Below, piece by piece: positions 63,064 to 64,000 of a stretch of 64,000 nt of DNA. The stretch spans positions 186,001 through 250,000 of the forward strand of contig JANXEO010000001.1 in NCBI GenBank assembly GCA_025058215.1, read 5' to 3'. The notes beneath the pieces were generated by a model. That model was given only the letters and a program-made list of their open reading frames with translations, was not told where the DNA came from and made no database searches. The translations under genes and the position numbers were made by a program. The DNA is from Candidatus Methanomethylicia archaeon (GTDB lineage Archaea; Thermoproteota; Methanomethylicia; Culexarchaeales; Culexarchaeaceae). Positions within the stretch are counted from its first letter, which is position 1. Each line of letters opens with the position of its first letter.

Positions 63064-63390
63064 TTATAATTGACCTCTTTGGGGTAAAGTCCTAATTTAT
63101 TTTTCTTGTTTTCTGATATCTTTTACGCTATTTATTTTATTATACTGTATCTAAAAATATACCGAACTATTAACCTGAATTTTGTCAGAGTAGTGGTTTC
63201 TTAATTTTACAATTTCAGATTTTAGTCTAAAAACAATTATGAATCAAATATTTTAAATTTGTGTTTAGGAACCATATTACTTAAAATTGTATAATTTTTG
63301 TTTCGTAATCTCGTAACATTCGATAATAGTCTTTTTAGTAAAATAGAAAATCTACTTCTCAGAAATCTTATGAGGAATGTTTCAATAAAG
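63064..63390. other. AT-rich intergenic spacer after the tRNA cluster
   Basis: About 330 bases, mostly A+T. A T-rich run (about 63099-63116) just after tRNA-Leu could end its transcript. A 62-codon frame on the minus strand (63237-63425) overlaps the end of the zinc protein gene and shows no family features, so I do not call it. I see no C/D box RNA or other structure. Confidence 0.5.
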
Positions 63391-63756
63391 TTATAGTTCT
63401 TTAAATATCTTAATGAGACGTTCAATTATGGATAATAGTTGATTAGCATCATTAATATCATTGACCATATCAAGTCTATCGATAAAATATGTTATTTTTT
63501 CGTATATTTTTGTCTTTAGAGATTTAATAAGATCACCCTCTACTTTAATTTCTCTGACAAAATTTTTTTCCTCAATTCTCCGATGTTTTTCCTCTTCTTG
63601 AAAAACTGCCTTGCGTTTACACGATGGACAAATAATTTCACCATCTTTCAAACGAAAAAGCGGAACTTTACATTCTGGACATATATATGAGAGCATAGTT
63701 GCACCCTTCATTAAAAGATCAGCCATTTCTTTAATTTTTGTATCACGATCACTCAT
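63391..63756 (-). CDS. ZNRD2/Sjogren autoantigen p27-like zinc protein (UPF0148)
   Basis: Small protein of about 121 aa with an archaeal zinc ribbon: ICPECKVPLF and IICPSCKRKA provide four cysteines, followed by charged helices. Matches the Sjogren's/scleroderma autoantigen 1 family (UPF0148) by my recollection; its role is unknown. Frame opens at TTG 63768, but GGGGAT lies upstream of the ATG at 63756. Divergent from the UPF0147 gene. Confidence 0.85.
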   Translation of the reverse strand: MSDRDTKIKEMADLLMKGATMLSYICPECKVPLFRLKDGEIICPSCKRKAVFQEEEKHRRIEEKNFVREIKVEGDLIKSLKTKIYEKITYFIDRLDMVNDINDANQLLSIIERLIKIFKEL

Positions 63757-63849
63757 CTTAATCCCCAATAGAAAAAGTGCTTATCTAAAAGAAAAATATT
63801 AAAGTTTAATGTTTTCTAATTTGTAAATTGGGTTTATGGAGGTTAACCT

Positions 63850-64000
63850 ATGTTTCAGGATAAAGTTCAGCAGGCTATAGCATTACTTCAATCAATAGTA
63901 GATGATACTGTAGTACCAAGAAATATAAGAGGTGCAGCAAGTAACGCCATAAAAATGTTACAAACAGGAAAATTAAGCTTAGGAGTTAGAGCATCAAATG
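63850..64000 (+). CDS. UPF0147 family protein, 3' end beyond window
   Basis: The frame begins [20 protein letters not shown] and continues with [21 protein letters not shown]-type text, which I recognise as the small helical UPF0147 family of archaea (usually about 90 aa), function unknown. About 50 codons fall in the window. GGAGG at 63838-63842 is seven bases before the ATG. Confidence 0.85.
   Translation, partial: MFQDKVQQAIALLQSIVDDTVVPRNIRGAASNAIKMLQTGKLSLGVRASN

Noticed and set aside
63237-63425. 62-codon minus-strand frame after the zinc protein
   Set aside because: Overlaps the 3' end of the zinc protein gene in another frame, composition is that of AT-rich spacer, and no ribosome-binding site is evident.
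1-64000. CRISPR arrays, insertion sequences, prophage or defence genes
   Set aside because: I found no regularly spaced repeats, transposase, integrase or nuclease-defence genes; gene order is typical housekeeping throughout.

Overview
The window is a gene-dense, AT-rich stretch of an archaeal chromosome. Nearly everything is housekeeping, and about nine tenths of the genes lie on the minus strand. The gene content (exosome, KEOPS, archaeal RNA polymerase subunits, PAN/20S proteasome, archaeal mevalonate route, diphthamide synthesis) is unambiguously archaeal. A DNA polymerase D small subunit sits alongside crenarchaeal-like traits: a proteasome beta subunit of the crenarchaeal 'ATAVG' type and a tRNA intron at a non-canonical position. 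Together these suggest a TACK-superphylum lineage outside the PolD-less Thermoproteia (for example Methanomethylicia/Verstraetearchaeota, Korarchaeia or Bathyarchaeia). That placement is inference; no rRNA is present to fix it.

Layout. 0-10 kb: EF-2 (cut by the window edge), a nucleotidyltransferase, an unknown gene, dCMP deaminase, hexulose-phosphate isomerase, an XPF-type nuclease, a 2-oxoacid:ferredoxin oxidoreductase operon (A-B-C), and an ECF transporter core (T and two ATPases, no S component). 10-18.7 kb: the archaeal exosome/proteasome super-operon, read leftward as L15e, a COG1325 RNA-binding protein, Rpp30, Pop5, PsmA, SBDS, Rrp4, Rrp41, Rrp42, L37Ae, Brix, Pcc1, prefoldin beta and a DHH phosphoesterase. 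A probable C/D box sRNA overlaps the pop5 stop codon. 18.7-24.4 kb: SerA, a CoA-disulfide-reductase-like flavoprotein, a YchF-type GTPase, a DUF2095-like protein and a radical SAM protein. 24.4-36.5 kb: a long translation operon (L7Ae, S28e, L24e, Ndk, IF5B, S6e, aIF2-gamma, PIN protein, RpoE, Spt4, dephospho-CoA kinase, S24e, Kae1, Bud32, XTPase, S15, RecJ-like, Pcc2, S3Ae). 36.5-49.3 kb: a second long operon (S13, S4, S11, RpoD, L18e, L13, S9, RpoN, enolase, S2), then Memo, the isoprenoid genes mvk, ipk, fni and idsA, an unknown gene, and gltX. 49.5-64 kb: five tRNA genes (three with introns), TFE, Trm56, HflX, MBF1, PAN, a PUA protein, NAC, an A-type ATPase subunit, a second radical SAM protein, ThiL, PolD small subunit, a proteasome beta subunit, an FAD-synthase-like protein, diphthine synthase, a zinc protein and the start of a UPF0147 gene.

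Functional links. KEOPS is represented by Kae1, Bud32, Pcc1 and the paralogue Pcc2. The RNase P proteins, exosome, Brix, SBDS and a C/D guide RNA form an RNA-processing neighbourhood. PsmA, PsmB and PAN supply a proteasome, but the only beta subunit here lacks the catalytic Thr1, so an active beta must be encoded elsewhere. Diphthine synthase modifies the EF-2 encoded at the other end of the window.

I see no CRISPR array, insertion sequence, prophage or defence island. The most notable non-obvious signals are the C/D box sRNA, whose two guides match the P-loop and helix-93 regions of 23S rRNA; the Thr1-less proteasome subunit; a K-loop-like element over the start of the L7Ae gene; a CX7CX2C radical SAM protein; the tRNA introns; and two short genes of unknown function.
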